64,000 nt of DNA from Cupriavidus laharis. Its GTDB lineage: Bacteria > Pseudomonadota > Gammaproteobacteria > Burkholderiales > Burkholderiaceae. Positions 46,452 through 55,704 of the stretch are shown piece after piece. Each line of letters starts with the position of its first letter. The first letter of the stretch is position 1. The position numbers were made by a program, and so were the translations under genes. The notes beneath the pieces are model-generated. The model worked only from the letters and a program-made list of their open reading frames with translations. It made no database searches and was not told the DNA's origin. The stretch spans positions 124,001-188,000 of the forward strand of contig NZ_CAJZAI010000002.1 in assembly GCF_914271435.1 (NCBI RefSeq), written 5' to 3'.

Positions 46452-47795
46452 CTATCCCGCGAGCTTGTCTGCAGCGGTCTGCAAACCACCCAGGATGGCG
46501 TCGGCCAGCGTGATCGGAAAGTCTTCCGGCAGCCTGGCACGGACGGCGCGGACCACCTCGGGCGTACGCGATATGAGATCGTCGACGACGGATTCGGCAT
46601 CGCGGCCATCGACCGTAACAACGCCATATCGCCGGCCCAGTTCCAGCCAGTGACGACGCCGGATGTCCAGCATCTTCCAATGCGCGTTGCGTGACCTGAC
46701 AGCCATTGCCAACCGTACCCGGTGCGGTGATATCTTGCCGGGGTCCTCTCCCAGCAGCGGATAAGCAGACATCACGTCATAGAGCGGCGTCAGCGCATAA
46801 GCGCCACCTGGGCGCAGCGCGAGACTGAAGTTCTTGGCATGGCCATCCGGCGCGCACAGCATCCAGAACAGAACCTGTGCCTGGAAGAAGGTGAGGCGGT
46901 CCGACTCGCGCTGCATGGAGCCGTTGAGCAGATCCATGATGCGGTCGATGCCGGGGCCACCGTCGGCTTCGTACTTCAGGTAGGGCGGCGTTGCCGTGGC
47001 CTGGCACATGTCTTCCTGTGGCAGGCGAACCAGCCACGCACCATCGCTATGCCACCACATGCGGTCAAAGCGCTCGATGCTGAGCACTTTCTGTTCCTCA
47101 AAGGTCAGCGGCTGGCAATCGGCCACGGGCAACCCATAGCCTTTTAGCACAAGCGAGCATAGCCACTCGTTCTCCACCGATTCCCGCAGGTCCAGCCTCA
47201 TGTTCCCGACCAGTCCCATCGGCAACTTGAATATGTGGGTGGTCGGCGTGGAGCCCTTTGGCAGGCACCAGCGATTTTCGAACCTCAGGAATGCGGTCTT
47301 TTCCTGGGCACCGGCAATGGAAATGCGGAAATGTTCTTCCTCGTCGGCAGCTCCCATGGGCGGGGGCACTACCGTTTCGCGCAGGATCCGGGCGATGTCC
47401 GCTTCGGTCAGCGGCTCCGCATCAATGGCTTTGATATCCCCCGGCATGGCATCGTCAGGCAGCAGTTGCAAGGCGCCTGCGCAATCTCGACCGATCTGTG
47501 CGAGCAAGTCGAAGGCATCCGTCGAACTTGCCCGGAACCTGCGCGCAATGCGTTCGCGGATCTCACGGCTGTCAGGCAGCAGGTTCTCGAAGTACGCGCG
47601 GACGGTGTCGCCTTTGTGCGGGGCATTATCCGGCGTGAAAGGCAACGACAACGACAGCGGACGCCCCTGCGGAGCCGCGACCCAGGTATCCGCATACCTG
47701 AGCACGTCGCCTAGCTGCGGCTGCAGTTCCCAGCGCCCGACATGGATGCCGTTCATCCACAGCCCGAGCGCACGCGTATGCGAACGACGGCCCAT
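46452..47795 (-). CDS. hipA: HipA-family serine/threonine kinase toxin
   Basis: 447 residues, close in length and sequence to E. coli HipA. Visible: the phospho-site and P-loop ISIAGAQEKTAFLRF, LPKGSTPTTHIFKLP, LLRLP-like VRLPQEDMCQ, the catalytic APDGHAKNFS and DFG-like PLYDVMSAYP. Phosphorylates a tRNA synthetase (GltX in E. coli), halting translation and causing persistence. It starts 3 nt after the hipB stop. All key catalytic residues look intact, so it is probably active. Confidence 0.93.
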   Translation of the reverse strand: MGRRSHTRALGLWMNGIHVGRWELQPQLGDVLRYADTWVAAPQGRPLSLSLPFTPDNAPHKGDTVRAYFENLLPDSREIRERIARRFRASSTDAFDLLAQIGRDCAGALQLLPDDAMPGDIKAIDAEPLTEADIARILRETVVPPPMGAADEEEHFRISIAGAQEKTAFLRFENRWCLPKGSTPTTHIFKLPMGLVGNMRLDLRESVENEWLCSLVLKGYGLPVADCQPLTFEEQKVLSIERFDRMWWHSDGAWLVRLPQEDMCQATATPPYLKYEADGGPGIDRIMDLLNGSMQRESDRLTFFQAQVLFWMLCAPDGHAKNFSLALRPGGAYALTPLYDVMSAYPLLGEDPGKISPHRVRLAMAVRSRNAHWKMLDIRRRHWLELGRRYGVVTVDGRDAESVVDDLISRTPEVVRAVRARLPEDFPITLADAILGGLQTAADKLAG

Positions 47796-47798
47796 GCT

Positions 47799-48062
47799 TC
47801 ACCAGAGCGGCTTGTCGGACGCCGGCTCCGCCTGAACGGGAGAATCCGGCTTGCGCAGCACGAGCTCGACGCCAAGCACGGCCAGCAGCCGCATCAGGCG
47901 CCCAGCGCTGACCGCCTCCGCGTTGCGCTCAAGGGCGGACAGCGTTTGCTGGCTCACACCCATGCGAGCCGCGACTTCGGCCTGGGTCAGGCCGGCCTGC
48001 TTCCGGAACCCCTTCAGCATGGCCGGGAGTTGCTCTGGCGTACGGACAGTGAAATCACGCAT
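47799..48062 (-). CDS. hipB: HipB antitoxin, HTH (Xre) family
   Basis: 87 residues starting MRDFTVRTPEQLPAMLKGFR, with a Cro/C1 helix-turn-helix (TQAEVAARMGVSQQTLSALE) and the hydrophobic C-terminus that neutralises HipA. A promoter mapped by eye at 48094-48122 puts the transcript start near 48086, so ATG 48062 is chosen over 48122. Binds the operators at 48075-48163 and represses hipBA. Confidence 0.9.
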   Translation of the reverse strand: MRDFTVRTPEQLPAMLKGFRKQAGLTQAEVAARMGVSQQTLSALERNAEAVSAGRLMRLLAVLGVELVLRKPDSPVQAEPASDKPLW

Positions 48063-48074
48063 ACACGTGTCAGA

Positions 48075-48163
48075 CTGTATTTCTGATTTACGTATGCTAG
48101 GCTGTTTTTTTGGAATACTCAAGATAAGTTGTATTTATTAAATACAATCTATACATTGTATTT
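48075..48163 (-). promoter_or_regulatory. hipBA promoter and TGTATTT operators
   Basis: Minus-strand promoter: -35 TTGAGT (complement of 48117-48122), 17-bp spacer, -10 TAGCAT (complement of 48094-48099). Operator elements share TGTATTT: 48076-48082 (downstream of the -10), a perfect 19-bp palindrome TTGTATTT-ATT-AAATACAA (48129-48147) upstream of the -35, and TTGTATTT at 48156-48163. The sequence differs from the E. coli HipB site TATCC-N8-GGATA. The region is clearly AT-richer than its surroundings, hinting at acquisition. Confidence 0.65.
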
Positions 48164-48258
48164 CTATCGAGACGAACAAACGGCCTCTCTCGCAAAATCC
48201 AGCGATCTGTACGTGTTTTACGTAGCGGAAAACACAACGTCCCAGCAACCGCCAGAAC

Positions 48259-48753
48259 TCACCCAACCCGCTTCCCAATCGTGCGGTCAAACCAGTCATC
48301 CAGCATGGCTTTCTCATACCGCAGCCGGTCGGAGCCGTCATACAGGTTCACGCCCCAGTGGAAGTTCATGTTGGACAGCCGGTCCTGCGAATCGGCCACT
48401 ACCTGGTCGCCGTGGCGCAGCACATAGTGCAGCGTCATCCTGGGCCAGGTGGCGTCCCGCACGATGCGCACGCGCGACGGCAGCCGCCAGTCGACATAGC
48501 CGGCCAGGTCGATGTCGAGCACCTCGATGCTCAGCGTGTAGCCCTCGGGCAATTGCCGCGCGGCAAGCTTTTCCAGGTGCCGGCTGATTTCGTCCAGCAC
48601 CTGGCGGTCGCTGCCATAGTTGTCATGGTACGAGGCGTCGGTGTAGGACTCCGGATGTACGAAGGTCACGGACAACGTGCCAGGCGCGGCGGCGGCGGCC
48701 ATGGGTAGGCCCAGTGCCAGCATGGCAAGGGCGGAAAGGGTGTACCGGGACAT
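48259..48753 (-). CDS. DUF3016 family secreted protein
   Basis: 164 residues. Signal peptide MSRYTLSALAMLALGLPMAA, then a single domain with TDASYHDNYGSDRQVLDEIS and WGVNLYDGSDRLRYEKAMLDDW. Matches DUF3016, a periplasmic family of unknown role. ATG 48753 has GGAGG 9 nt upstream. Stands alone. Confidence 0.85.
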   Translation of the reverse strand: MSRYTLSALAMLALGLPMAAAAAPGTLSVTFVHPESYTDASYHDNYGSDRQVLDEISRHLEKLAARQLPEGYTLSIEVLDIDLAGYVDWRLPSRVRIVRDATWPRMTLHYVLRHGDQVVADSQDRLSNMNFHWGVNLYDGSDRLRYEKAMLDDWFDRTIGKRVG

Positions 48754-48898
48754 GGCAGCACGCCTCCAGCGCAGAAAACACAGCCGGGAAGATACGCAAT
48801 GCATGCGCGATCGGACAGGAGCCGTCCGTTGATAGCCCGAGCCTGGCCGGCGGTCCCGGGCTGACTTCAGCTTAGTGCATCGGGCCTGGGCCGGTGGG

Positions 48899-51800
48899 TC
48901 AGTGGAAATCGCGGCTCTCCACCATCAGCCGCCCCAGCAGCGGGCTCAGGTCGATCAACTCCTGCGCCACCAGGTGGCGCACCTCCCCCTGCCGCTGCCA
49001 CATGCCGACCACGCCCAGCAGCGTCGCGCCGAGCACTTCCTTGCGCTGCCGCTCGATCAGGTCGGGCCAGTAGATCAGGTTGACGGTGCCGGTCTCGTCC
49101 TCGATGGTGGCGAAAATGGTGCCGCTGGCCGTGGCGGGCCGCTGCCGTACGGTGACGATGCCGCAGGCGCGCACGCGCCGGCCATTGCGGCAGTGGGAAA
49201 GCTGCTCCGCCGTGGCGTACTCCATGGCATCGAGCTTCGCGCGCAGCAGCGCGAGCGGATGGGACTTGAGCGACAGCCCCGTGCTGGCGTAGTCGGCCGC
49301 CACCTCTTCGCCGAGGCGCGGCGCCGGCAGTGACAACTGGCGTTCGATGAGCGGCGCTTCATGGAGCAGGTCGCGGTGCGCGACCTGCAGCGCGGCGGCG
49401 CTGGCCTGCCAGCGGGCCTGGCGCCGGTTGCCGGCGAGTGCCGCCAGTGCGTCGGACGCGGCCAGCACGTCGATGTCGTGCCGGTCCAGGCCGGCGCGCA
49501 GGGCCAGGTCCTCTACGCTGCCGAAGGGACGCTGCGCGCGCGCGGCCTCGATGCGCAGCGCGGCTTCCTCGCGCATGCCCTTGACGCGGCCCAGCCCCAG
49601 GCGCACGGGCGGCTTGCCGGCGCCGGTCTGCCCGGGCCCAGGTTCCAGCGTGCTGTCCCAGTTGCTGACCGTCACATCGACCGGCAGTGCCACCACGCCA
49701 TGGCGCCGCGCGTCTTGCACCAGTTGCGAAGGCGAATAGAAGCCCATCGGCTGGCTGTTCAGCAGCGCGCACAGGAATGCCGAGGGATGGTGGCACTTGA
49801 GCCAGGCGCTGACATAGACCAGCTTGGCAAAGCTGGCCGCATGGCTTTCCGGAAAGCCATATTCGCCAAACCCTTCGATCTGCTTGCAGATACCCAGCGC
49901 GAAGGATTTCGGATACCCGTGCTCGGTCAGCCCCCGGATCAGCGCCTCCTGGTGCTGGCGCAGATCGCCCCGGCGGCGCCAAGCCGCCATCGAGCGGCGC
50001 AGCTGGTCGGCCTGCCCCGGCGTGAAATCGGCCCCGTCGATGGCCAGCTGCATCACCTGTTCCTGGAAGATCGGTATGCCCAGCGTGCGGCCCAGTACTT
50101 TTTCGATCACCGCGTCATAGTAGGCCGGTGGCTTCTGCGTACGACGGAAGGCTTCGCGCCGTTTCAGGTAGGGATGAACCATGCCGCCCTGGATCGGGCC
50201 GGGCCGCACGATAGCCACTTCCACCACGAGGTCGTAATAGTTGCGCGGCTGCAGGCGCGGCAGCATCGACTGCTGCGCGCGCGACTCGATCTGGAACACG
50301 CCGATGGTGTCGGCCTTGCAGATCATGTCGTAGGTCTCGTTGTTACCGGAGGGGATATCTCCCATCCTCGCGGGCACACCGGCACGAGCCAGATCTTCAT
50401 TCAGGTTGGGGATCATCTCCAGCGCGCGGCGGATGGCCGACAGCATGCCCAGCGCCAGCACGTCGACCTTGAGCAGGCCGAGCGATTCGAGGTCATCCTT
50501 GTCCCACTGGATCACGCTGCGCTCGGCCATCGCCGCGTTCTCGATCGGCACCAGCCGCGACAGCTTGCCGCGCGCCATCACGAAGCCGCCCACGTGCTGC
50601 GACAGGTGGCGCGGGAAACCGCGCAACTGCTCGGTCAGGCTGGCCCATTGCTGCACCGCCGGCGATTCGCGGTCCAGCCCATAGCGGCTGATGCGATCCA
50701 GGAAACTCTGTCCGCTTTCCCACCACGCCTGGCCCTTGACCACCTGTTCCACCACGCTGGCATCGATGCCCAGCGCGCGCCCCACATCGCGCAGCGCGCT
50801 GCGCGAGCGGTAGCTGATCAGCGATGCGGCCAGCGCGGTGCGGTCGCGGCCGTACTTGCCGTAGATGTACTGGATGATTTCCTCGCGCCGCTGGTGCTCG
50901 AAATCCACATCGATATCGGGGGCCTCGTCGCGCTCGCGCGAGAGGAAGCGGCCGAACAGCAGGTTGGCTTCGCCAGGATTGACCTCGGTGATGTACAGGC
51001 AGTAGCACACCAGCGAATTGGCCGCGGAGCCGCGGCCCTGGCACAGGATGCCTCGCTTGCGTGCCTCGCGAACGATGTCATGCACGGTCAGGAAGAAGTG
51101 CTCGTATTGCTTCTCCTCGATCAGTTCCAGCTCCTCACGAAGCTGCTTCTCCCATTCCGGTTTCATGCCGTCGGGAAAACGCACCCTCTGGCCTGCCTCC
51201 ACTTCCTTGCGCAGGTAGCTGATCGGCGTCTCGCCCTTGGGCACCAGTTCCTCGGGATACTCATAGCGCAGCATATCGAGCGAGAAATCGCACAGCCCGG
51301 CAATCCTCAGCGTCTGCGCCAGCGCCTCGCGCGGATACAGGCGCGACAGCACCTGGCGCATGCGCAGGTGCTGCTCGGCATTGGGCGCCAGCGCCATGCC
51401 GCATTCGGGCAGCGGCTTGCCCAGCCGGATCGCGGTCAGCACGTCGGACAGCGGCTTGCGCGAGCGCACGTGCATGGTCACCGCGCCCGATGCCGCCAGC
51501 GGCACGCCGGCCTGCGCCGATACGGTTTCGAGCCGACTGCGGTGCAGAGCATCGGCATGGCCTTGCAGTTGCTCCAGTGCGATCCACGCGCGTTCGCCAA
51601 AGACTTCGCGACACCATTGCGCCTGCTCCAGCAACTGCGACGGGTCGGAGCAGTAATCGGGCAGCAGCAGCGCCAGGCAGCCCGGCATGCCGCGCAGGTG
51701 CTCCAGCTCTTTCCCGGGCGCGGACAGGTCTTCGGGGTGCAGCCGGTAGCTGCCCTTCTGCGCGCGCATGCGGCCCAGCGTGATCAGCTCGCACAGGTTG

Positions 51801-52225
51801 CCGAAGCCTTCGCGGTGCTGCGCGATCAGGATCAGCCGCAGCGGCGGCCGTTCGTCCGCGCCGCATGGCGCGGTCAGGCTGAAGCGGCTGCCGATCAGCA
51901 ACTTGAACGCCTTGGCGGCTTCGGCGTGCTCCTTCAGCGCATTGAGTTCGCCGTCGTCCTGCGCATCGCCCGCGGCCGCCTCGCAGCGTTCCACGGCATC
52001 CTTCAGCCGCGCGCGCAGCGTCTTGATGGCGTCGTGCGCGCGCGCGGTGCCGGCCACCGAGCATTCGTCGGTCAGCGCGATGCCGCGGTAGCCAAGCTGG
52101 AAGGCACGCTCGATCAGCTCGACCGGATGCGACGCGCCGGTCAGGAACGTGAAGTTGGAGATGCAGTGCAGCTCCGCGTAGTCGGGCAGCGTGGGCAGCC
52201 ACGCGGGCAAATCCGGCGCGCTCAT
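48899..52225 (-). CDS. dnaE2: Error-prone DNA polymerase III alpha subunit DnaE2
   Basis: 1108 residues. N-terminal PHP domain (YAELHCISNFTFLTGASHP), C-family polymerase core with catalytic Asp residues in PDIDVDFEHQRREE and AALASSLISYRSR, and helix-hairpin-helix and OB domains toward the end. The DnaE2-type N-terminus and its genes imuA and imuB mark it as the translesion polymerase of the SOS mutasome rather than the replicative DnaE. ATG overlaps the imuB stop by 4 nt. Confidence 0.95.
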   Translation of the reverse strand: MSAPDLPAWLPTLPDYAELHCISNFTFLTGASHPVELIERAFQLGYRGIALTDECSVAGTARAHDAIKTLRARLKDAVERCEAAAGDAQDDGELNALKEHAEAAKAFKLLIGSRFSLTAPCGADERPPLRLILIAQHREGFGNLCELITLGRMRAQKGSYRLHPEDLSAPGKELEHLRGMPGCLALLLPDYCSDPSQLLEQAQWCREVFGERAWIALEQLQGHADALHRSRLETVSAQAGVPLAASGAVTMHVRSRKPLSDVLTAIRLGKPLPECGMALAPNAEQHLRMRQVLSRLYPREALAQTLRIAGLCDFSLDMLRYEYPEELVPKGETPISYLRKEVEAGQRVRFPDGMKPEWEKQLREELELIEEKQYEHFFLTVHDIVREARKRGILCQGRGSAANSLVCYCLYITEVNPGEANLLFGRFLSRERDEAPDIDVDFEHQRREEIIQYIYGKYGRDRTALAASLISYRSRSALRDVGRALGIDASVVEQVVKGQAWWESGQSFLDRISRYGLDRESPAVQQWASLTEQLRGFPRHLSQHVGGFVMARGKLSRLVPIENAAMAERSVIQWDKDDLESLGLLKVDVLALGMLSAIRRALEMIPNLNEDLARAGVPARMGDIPSGNNETYDMICKADTIGVFQIESRAQQSMLPRLQPRNYYDLVVEVAIVRPGPIQGGMVHPYLKRREAFRRTQKPPAYYDAVIEKVLGRTLGIPIFQEQVMQLAIDGADFTPGQADQLRRSMAAWRRRGDLRQHQEALIRGLTEHGYPKSFALGICKQIEGFGEYGFPESHAASFAKLVYVSAWLKCHHPSAFLCALLNSQPMGFYSPSQLVQDARRHGVVALPVDVTVSNWDSTLEPGPGQTGAGKPPVRLGLGRVKGMREEAALRIEAARAQRPFGSVEDLALRAGLDRHDIDVLAASDALAALAGNRRQARWQASAAALQVAHRDLLHEAPLIERQLSLPAPRLGEEVAADYASTGLSLKSHPLALLRAKLDAMEYATAEQLSHCRNGRRVRACGIVTVRQRPATASGTIFATIEDETGTVNLIYWPDLIERQRKEVLGATLLGVVGMWQRQGEVRHLVAQELIDLSPLLGRLMVESRDFH

Positions 52226-53811
52226 GCGAACAACCCATGCAGGAACCAGCGGTACTCACCGCCGTCATCCTGCCCGTCGCGCCCCGGATGGCCGGGGCGC
52301 TCGCGATAGACCCAGCAGCGCAGGCCGTCGGCACGCTCGGCGATGAAGTAATCGCGCGTGGCCAACGCGCCGTCCCACCAGCCGGCTTCGATGCGTTCGG
52401 GCCGGGTCAGCATGCCCAGCGGGCCGCCGTGGTCAGGGCGGTGGTTGCGCACCGGCAGGGGCAGCGGCTGCGCCAGCAGCCACAGCGGGCGCTCGGGCAG
52501 CGGCGGCAGCGGCGCGCCGGCCGCCTTGCCGGATGCCGCCTCATCCACCGGGCACCAGCGATTGGCGCGTTCGGGCCGGTGGTCGGCCAGCGGCTGCGGT
52601 TGCAGCACGTTGTCGCGCCCCAGGCGGGCGACCAGCGTGTCGAGCACGCGGCCCAGCTCGGCCGGCGTGCCGCCGGGCTCGGGGAACAGCGCGTCGCTCT
52701 GCGGCATGTGTTCGGCCATGGCTTCCACGCGCAGCGCCAGGCCGGTCACGGGGGCGTGGAAATTCAGCTTGTCCAGCTTCTCGCGCAGCAGGCGCGACAG
52801 GTGCGCCGGATCGCGGCTGGGCTGGGCCAGGCCCACCGTCACGGGCGTACCCACAGTATCGATGCCGAGCCGGTAGCGCTCATGCTCGAGCACCAGCACG
52901 CAACGCGTGACGCCGGCCTGTTGCACCGCCAGCCAGCCGGCCAGCGCCAGCAGCAGGCGCTGGGCGCCGGCCAGCACGCCTTCGGCCGATTCGATGCGTC
53001 CCGGCAGGTCCATGCGCTGCGCGAACGCGGGCGGCGCGGCAAACCAGGTGAAGCTGGCCAGCGCCTCGCCATAGGCCTGGTCCAGCCGGGCCAGCAGTGC
53101 CGGGCCCAGCCGGCGTGACAGCCCCGCGCGCGGCAGGCGCCGCACCTCGCCCAGCGTGCGGCAGCCAATGCCATCGAGCCAGCCCGGGTCCGCCAGCAGG
53201 TGCAGCACCTCGACCGGCAGGCGGTCCAGCAGCCGGCCCATGCGCCCGGGCTGCACCGCCCGCCGCGCCGGCCGCACGATGCCGCGGCGGGTGCGCCGCA
53301 GGGGCTGGCGCGCCAGCCACGCCGCACCATGGGCCGTGGCCCCGCTGCCGACCTGGGCAAACGTTCCGAGTTGCCGCACGCATGCGCGCACCGCCCGGCA
53401 CAGCGCGCGGTGGCCGCCGAACAGGCGCAGGCTGGCCGTGACGTCGAGCATCAGCGTGGCTGCCTCCGGGTCTTCATCGAGCGTCACCAGCGGCGTGAAA
53501 CGCAGCAGCGCCAGCGCCGCCGCGTGCAGCAGCGCCGCTTCGGCGACCGGATCGCGCTCCAGCTGCACCACGTCGGCCGACAGCGCCTGCACGCCGCCGC
53601 GCCGCATGCCGAAACGCACGCCCAGCGCCATGGCCGGAGCGTTGGCCAGCATCACCCGCTCGCGCTCCATCACCACCACTGGCACGGCATGGTGCAGCGT
53701 GCCGATGGCGGAGGAAAGCGGGGAGGAGGACGCCGTGTCCGGCTCAGGCCAGTTCGGCTGCAGCGCGTCCAGCGACAGGCGCGGCAGATGCACCGCGATC
53801 CAGTACGACAT
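52222..53811 (-). CDS. imuB: ImuB, Y-family polymerase-like mutasome protein
   Basis: 529 residues beginning MSYWIAVHLPRLSLDALQPN. Y-family fold (PSVSMER-like VVVMERERVMLANAPAMALG, GIGCRTLGEVRRLPRAGL) but the acidic catalytic residues of active Y polymerases are not where expected, as is usual for ImuB, which acts as a hub binding the beta clamp, ImuA and DnaE2. ATG 53811 lies inside the imuA gene, a 68-nt overlap. Together the three genes produce SOS mutagenesis. Confidence 0.93.
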   Translation of the reverse strand: MSYWIAVHLPRLSLDALQPNWPEPDTASSSPLSSAIGTLHHAVPVVVMERERVMLANAPAMALGVRFGMRRGGVQALSADVVQLERDPVAEAALLHAAALALLRFTPLVTLDEDPEAATLMLDVTASLRLFGGHRALCRAVRACVRQLGTFAQVGSGATAHGAAWLARQPLRRTRRGIVRPARRAVQPGRMGRLLDRLPVEVLHLLADPGWLDGIGCRTLGEVRRLPRAGLSRRLGPALLARLDQAYGEALASFTWFAAPPAFAQRMDLPGRIESAEGVLAGAQRLLLALAGWLAVQQAGVTRCVLVLEHERYRLGIDTVGTPVTVGLAQPSRDPAHLSRLLREKLDKLNFHAPVTGLALRVEAMAEHMPQSDALFPEPGGTPAELGRVLDTLVARLGRDNVLQPQPLADHRPERANRWCPVDEAASGKAAGAPLPPLPERPLWLLAQPLPLPVRNHRPDHGGPLGMLTRPERIEAGWWDGALATRDYFIAERADGLRCWVYRERPGHPGRDGQDDGGEYRWFLHGLFA

Positions 53812-54622
53812 GGGCAGAATCTCCCGCAACAACGCCCGAAACAACAGGTGAAACAGCCGGGGCAGGCGCGGCGTGGCCGGCGCTGCGCCTGGCGCCCTCC
53901 ATGCCATCCAGCCGCAGCCGCAGCGGCGCCTCGCGCACCGGCCCGCGCCGCTTGTGGAAGACGATGGACAGTGCATTGCCCGGCAACGGCGACAGCAGCA
54001 GCCGCAGCACCGCCGGCGACGACTCGCGCAGCGCCGTGGCCGGGCGCATGGCCCACACCGCGGTGTCGCCGGCCTGCGCCAGCACCTGCAGGCGGCGCAT
54101 CGCCTCCGGCCGCGCGGCCGGCAGCCACACCAGCACCGCGCCGAACGCCTGGCTGCGCAGCATCTGCTCGGCCGCCCACAGCACATCGGCCTGCTGCGCG
54201 ACCTTGCCGGCACCGGGGGCCGGGCGCACCCAGTAGAGCTGGCGCGCCGGCAAACCCGCCGCGGCCAGTCCCATCGCATTGGGCAGGCAAGGCGGCCCCA
54301 CCAGCCCGATGCGCCGCCCCGCCGCCGCCAGCGCCCGCAGCGCCGGCAGCAGCAGGCGCAGTTCGCCCGCCCCGCCCTGCGTGGTCAGCAGCTCCGTCAC
54401 CCCGCCGACCGGCCAGCCGCCGCCGGGCAGTTCAGCCGCCAGCCCGGCATAGCCGGCCGGCCACACCGGCTGGCTGCCGGCGCGGCCAAGCTGGCCGGCG
54501 CGCCACAGGCTGGGGTAGCGCTGCTCGAGCGCGGCCACGGCCTCCTCCCGGCTCGGCGGGAGGGGCTGGTCAGGCGAAGGGAAAGCAAGAGCCTCCGCGG
54601 CGGGGGCGGCGGGTGCGGTCAT
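53744..54622 (-). CDS. imuA: ImuA, RecA-like mutasome protein
   Basis: 292 residues, Ala/Leu-rich, with a RecA-like fold lacking a canonical Walker A: FPSPDQPLPPS linker, GGWPVGGVTELL and GELRLLLPALRALAAAGRRIG in the usual ImuA positions. First gene of imuA-imuB-dnaE2. A perfect LexA box begins about 43 bp upstream, so the operon is SOS-induced. Confidence 0.92.
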   Translation of the reverse strand: MTAPAAPAAEALAFPSPDQPLPPSREEAVAALEQRYPSLWRAGQLGRAGSQPVWPAGYAGLAAELPGGGWPVGGVTELLTTQGGAGELRLLLPALRALAAAGRRIGLVGPPCLPNAMGLAAAGLPARQLYWVRPAPGAGKVAQQADVLWAAEQMLRSQAFGAVLVWLPAARPEAMRRLQVLAQAGDTAVWAMRPATALRESSPAVLRLLLSPLPGNALSIVFHKRRGPVREAPLRLRLDGMEGARRSAGHAAPAPAVSPVVSGVVAGDSAHVVLDRGASAAPVAGRAAAELA

Positions 54623-54664
54623 GTGGATGTTGAGTCTCGCTGGGGTGGCGAATGGTGTTTTTAC

Positions 54665-54690
54665 GAATACTGTATGTTTATACAGTATTC
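54665..54690. promoter_or_regulatory. LexA (SOS) box of the mutasome operon
   Basis: A perfect CTG-N10-CAG LexA site (54670-54685, CTGTATGTTTATACAG) sits inside a longer, fully symmetric 26-bp palindrome with arms GAATACTGTAT. It lies 43 bp upstream of the imuA start. LexA repression relieved by DNA damage is the expected control. Confidence 0.92.
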
Positions 54691-54845
54691 GAGGCAGCGC
54701 AAGGGGGAAAGCGGAATGTGATCGAGCCGGACTGCGATGGAGGAACCGGCCGATGTCCGCCGGCAGATAATTCCCCGCCCGATTTCGTCAGCGTTTATGT
54801 GGGACGCTGTGTGGGTGCAGGCATGGGCTGACGCAACTGCGCAAA

Positions 54846-54880
54846 AAAGGTTCCTCGCCGAATTGCGGGGGCCGTGAGGG
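54846..54880. repeat. Dispersed 35-bp intergenic repeat, copy 2
   Basis: Matches 29142-29176 at 31 of 35 bases, same orientation, including an exact 18-bp core. No open frame runs through both copies, and no transposase is nearby. Confidence 0.6.
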
Positions 54881-55037
54881 GGGATTGGGTTGGCGTGCCT
54901 GGCAAGCGTGGCTGTTTCGCCGGCTTAGCCGGCGAGTCTTTTGCCCGAGCGGCAAAAGCCAGGAGGAAGCCAGATGGGGTACGGGTTCCCCGTCCGATCG
55001 GCAGTGCTCGCCCTTTCCCTTCGCAGCACAGCCCCGG

Positions 55038-55517
55038 TCATTTCTCCGGCATCGCCGACGAATGATGGCTGGTGATCAGCCATTGCGATCCATCCCAGCG
55101 ATAGGTGTAGCTATAACGGGCCTTGACGACAGCGCCCGTGCGCGCGAAGGTGAATGTATAGAGTCCCGCATCCACCGCGGAATTGCATCCGATCTGGATT
55201 TGGCGGAAGTCGATCTTCCCCGAAGGCCGGTCATGCAGGAAATGCTGGAAGTAGTCCTCTCTCTCCGCAACCGTCACGCGAGGCTTGTTGGAGACCGTCG
55301 GCAGCAGAATCGACCGCTCCGCATAGTTGGCCGCCACCTTGCGCGGATCGCCTGTCTGCAGAGACTGATTCCATCGATCGAACAGCGCCGCGATCTCCTG
55401 CTCCGATGCCGCCTTGCAGCTTTCCGTGCGTGACGCCTGCGCGCTGCCCGGCGTACCCTGGTTCATGGCGCATCCCGCGAGCAAGGACGCCAGCACTGCA
55501 ATGCGAATCAGCTTCAT
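55038..55517 (-). CDS. SnoaL/DUF4440-like lipoprotein
   Basis: 159 residues. Lipoprotein signal with lipobox LLAGC (Cys near residue 16), then an NTF2-like domain of the SgcJ/EcaC type: EQEIAALFDRWNQSLQTGDP, ERSILLPTVSN and WLITSHHSSAMPEK. Probably an outer-membrane lipoprotein of unknown substrate. The downstream C-terminus ends with the mutasome hairpins. ATG 55517 is chosen for the signal peptide. Confidence 0.85.
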   Translation of the reverse strand: MKLIRIAVLASLLAGCAMNQGTPGSAQASRTESCKAASEQEIAALFDRWNQSLQTGDPRKVAANYAERSILLPTVSNKPRVTVAEREDYFQHFLHDRPSGKIDFRQIQIGCNSAVDAGLYTFTFARTGAVVKARYSYTYRWDGSQWLITSHHSSAMPEK

Positions 55518-55704
55518 GGCAACGTTCCTCCATTGGGGGATTGCGCGTCCGGCCACGGTACACGGCCTGAAGTATGGAACATTCCGCAAGCAAGTGTTAG
55601 GCGTATCCGGCATTTTCGACTGACGCAGTGGACTAGGGCAGTCCCGGCACGGTCACCGGCACCTCGCGCTGTTCTATCCTCCCGGCATTGTTTCCAGAAA
55701 TGGC

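Larger units (their letters stand above)
54623..55037. other. imuA upstream and lipoprotein downstream region
   Basis: Apart from the LexA box this 415-bp gap holds no gene. It contains the second copy of the dispersed repeat (54846-54880), a perfect hairpin CGCCGGC-TTA-GCCGGCG (54918-54934) and another CTTTTGCC-CGAGC-GGCAAAAG (54938-54958). The hairpins probably serve the lipoprotein gene ending at 55038 on the minus strand, though neither has a T-run in that direction. Confidence 0.5.

Noticed and set aside
49361..52309. A very long plus-strand open frame (982 codons) opposite dnaE2
   Set aside because: It is a shadow of the minus-strand gene: low-complexity, His/Gln/Arg-rich translation with no domain, caused by high GC at third codon positions.
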